64,000 nucleotides of DNA from Niabella agricola (GTDB lineage: Bacteria; Bacteroidota; Bacteroidia; Chitinophagales; Chitinophagaceae). The stretch is from the NCBI RefSeq assembly GCF_021538615.1, contig NZ_JAJHIZ010000002.1, positions 1,178,001-1,242,000 of the forward strand. Reading direction: 5' to 3'. The first letter of the stretch is position 1, and each line of letters starts with the position of its first letter. The notes under the pieces were generated by a model. It did no database searches. It was not told where the DNA came from and worked only from the letters and a program-made list of their open reading frames with translations. Made by a program: the position numbers and the translations under genes. This document shows, in pieces, positions 62,944-64,000 of the stretch.

Positions 62944-64000
62944 TTACCGGAACAACCAGTAAATGGCACCCATCACTACCATCAGCAATGCCCATCCCAG
63001 CCACACCGTTCGCAGATCGCTGCCCCTTCGTTTATCGGTTTCCAGCAGCGACGGAAGCTGCGGCGTATCGCGAACAGGCGTTGGCAACAACGAAATAATG
63101 ATACCCACTGCCAGCAACCCGGTAAAAAGGTATACCGACAGGATGAGAAAATGTGGCCAGAAACCAGCGTAAGGAACATTGAGCACATTACAGATACCTA
63201 CGGCCAGACAAATCACGCCACCGCCATACAATACCACCTCGGCCGCCAGCCGGCTCATCCGTTTCCAGAGGATGCCGGTAAGAAACACCACTGACAACGG
63301 CGGAGCCAGTATGGATACCATTCCCTGGCTCAGTTCAAAGAATCCCTTTCCGGAACGGGAAAACAGCAGGGCCACGCCAATAGCCAAACCACCGGCAATA
63401 AGTGTTACCCATTTTCCCATACGCCGTTTTGCCGCATCATCCATCTCCCGGAAGCGCCCGGCCACATCCAGGGTAAACACAGTGCTGAACGAATTCAGGC
63501 CGGACGATACCGTATCGATTAATGCTGCGATCAATGCCGCAAGGCATAGTCCGAGCAGCCCGTGTGGCATCAGCTCCGTTACCAGGGTGATATACGCATT
63601 ATCGGCCTGTGCAGTGTCCTTAAACAATACATAGCACATCATACCAGGGAAGATAAAGATCAGCGGCATAATGATCTTTAAAACTGCCAGGAACAAGGCC
63701 CCATATTGTCCTTCCTTAAGATTCCGGGCCGCCAGCACTTTTTGTACGATCGTCTGATCAGCACACCAGTAATATACGGCAACCACCGGGTACCCTGCAA
63801 TAATGGCGATCCAGGAATATTCCGGATCCGTGGCTGGCCGGAACAATTTCCAGTAATGATCCGGAAGAGCCTGTACAAATGCATTCACCCCCCCTATCCG
63901 TTTTAATGCCAGCCAGGCAAGAACCATTGATGAAAAAATGATGATGACCGATTGAAAAATACCGGTACGTACCACCGCTTTCAATCCGCCTACTGCGGTA
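62944..64000 (-). CDS. SSS family sodium/solute symporter (N-terminus beyond window)
   Basis: The visible 352 codons to the right edge continue the frame upstream (TAVGGLKAVVRTGIFQSVII), so the N-terminal part lies outside. SGLT-family features: YYWCADQTIVQKVLAARNL, AALIAALIDTVSSGLNSFST, VFTLDVAGRFRE and a final membrane helix ending in IYWLFR. It probably imports a monosaccharide released by the locus. It differs clearly from the symporter at 42175. Transcribed ahead of the mutarotase-like lipoprotein. Confidence 0.93.
   Translation of the reverse strand, partial: TAVGGLKAVVRTGIFQSVIIIFSSMVLAWLALKRIGGVNAFVQALPDHYWKLFRPATDPEYSWIAIIAGYPVVAVYYWCADQTIVQKVLAARNLKEGQYGALFLAVLKIIMPLIFIFPGMMCYVLFKDTAQADNAYITLVTELMPHGLLGLCLAALIAALIDTVSSGLNSFSTVFTLDVAGRFREMDDAAKRRMGKWVTLIAGGLAIGVALLFSRSGKGFFELSQGMVSILAPPLSVVFLTGILWKRMSRLAAEVVLYGGGVICLAVGICNVLNVPYAGFWPHFLILSVYLFTGLLAVGIIISLLPTPVRDTPQLPSLLETDKRRGSDLRTVWLGWALLMVVMGAIYWLFR

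Overview
The window looks like chromosomal DNA of a Bacteroidota bacterium, most likely family Chitinophagaceae (Niabella/Niastella/Chitinophaga type). Evidence: two SusC/SusD outer-membrane pairs, DUF4998 and DUF4959/DUF5126/DUF5000 surface lipoproteins, FecR/ECF-sigma regulation, no clear Shine-Dalgarno sites, promoter-like TAnnTTTG boxes, and moderate GC. The genus is inference. Almost everything is on the minus strand. The clear plus-strand genes are a putative HExxH protein, a large ThuA/sugar-dehydrogenase fusion and one AraC regulator.

Layout. (1) 1-9583: a first polysaccharide-utilization cassette, read right to left as ECF sigma, FecR anti-sigma, SusC with an STN signalling domain, SusD, DUF5000-type lipoprotein and DUF4998 lipoprotein. 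It ends in a truncated GH29 alpha-L-fucosidase remnant that runs off the left edge. A hairpin plus T-run on the opposite strand, between fecR and susC, suggests a short antisense RNA against the susC leader. (2) 9849-10475: a plus-strand HEAGH-motif protein with a promoter-like box and a highly structured leader. (3) 10640-31669: nine secreted carbohydrate-active or related genes on the minus strand: GH2, GH20, GH43, GH20, GH95, GH110, an unassigned 775-residue protein, GH3 and an unassigned 884-residue barrel protein. (4) 31670-35717: a structured intergenic region and the plus-strand ThuA/PQQ-type dehydrogenase/PKD/cytochrome c fusion. (5) 35968-53137: GH97, GH92 with an added N-terminal module, AraC regulator, sodium/sugar symporter, GH43, GH120 and two further members of the unassigned barrel family. 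(6) 53459-53707: a 36-residue secreted-peptide ORF with its own promoter and a near-perfect intrinsic terminator. (7) 53747-62259: a second SusC/SusD/DUF5000/DUF4998 cassette, divergent from a second AraC regulator. (8) 62438-64000: a lipoprotein version of L-rhamnose mutarotase and a second, cut-off SSS symporter.

How it works together (inference). The enzymes remove alpha-fucose (GH29 remnant, GH95), alpha-galactose (GH110, perhaps GH97), beta-galactose (GH2), beta-HexNAc (two GH20), alpha-mannose (GH92), beta-xylose (GH120) and other terminal sugars. That set fits complex heteroglycans such as plant or invertebrate glycoprotein glycans better than a single homopolymer. Oligosaccharides would bind SusD, cross the outer membrane through SusC, be trimmed in the periplasm and enter the cytoplasm through the symporters.

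The most novel content is the three-member unassigned glycosidase-like family (29015-31669, 48305-50584, 50732-53137). It shares an N-terminal beta domain, a GLPHP motif, a PVPS motif, an inserted IGxELI element and an (I/Y)xFDGxE motif. Next in interest are the unassigned protein at 23932-26259, the candidate antisense RNA at the first susC, the 36-residue secreted peptide, and a promoter-like 28-base pattern that occurs four times on the plus strand.
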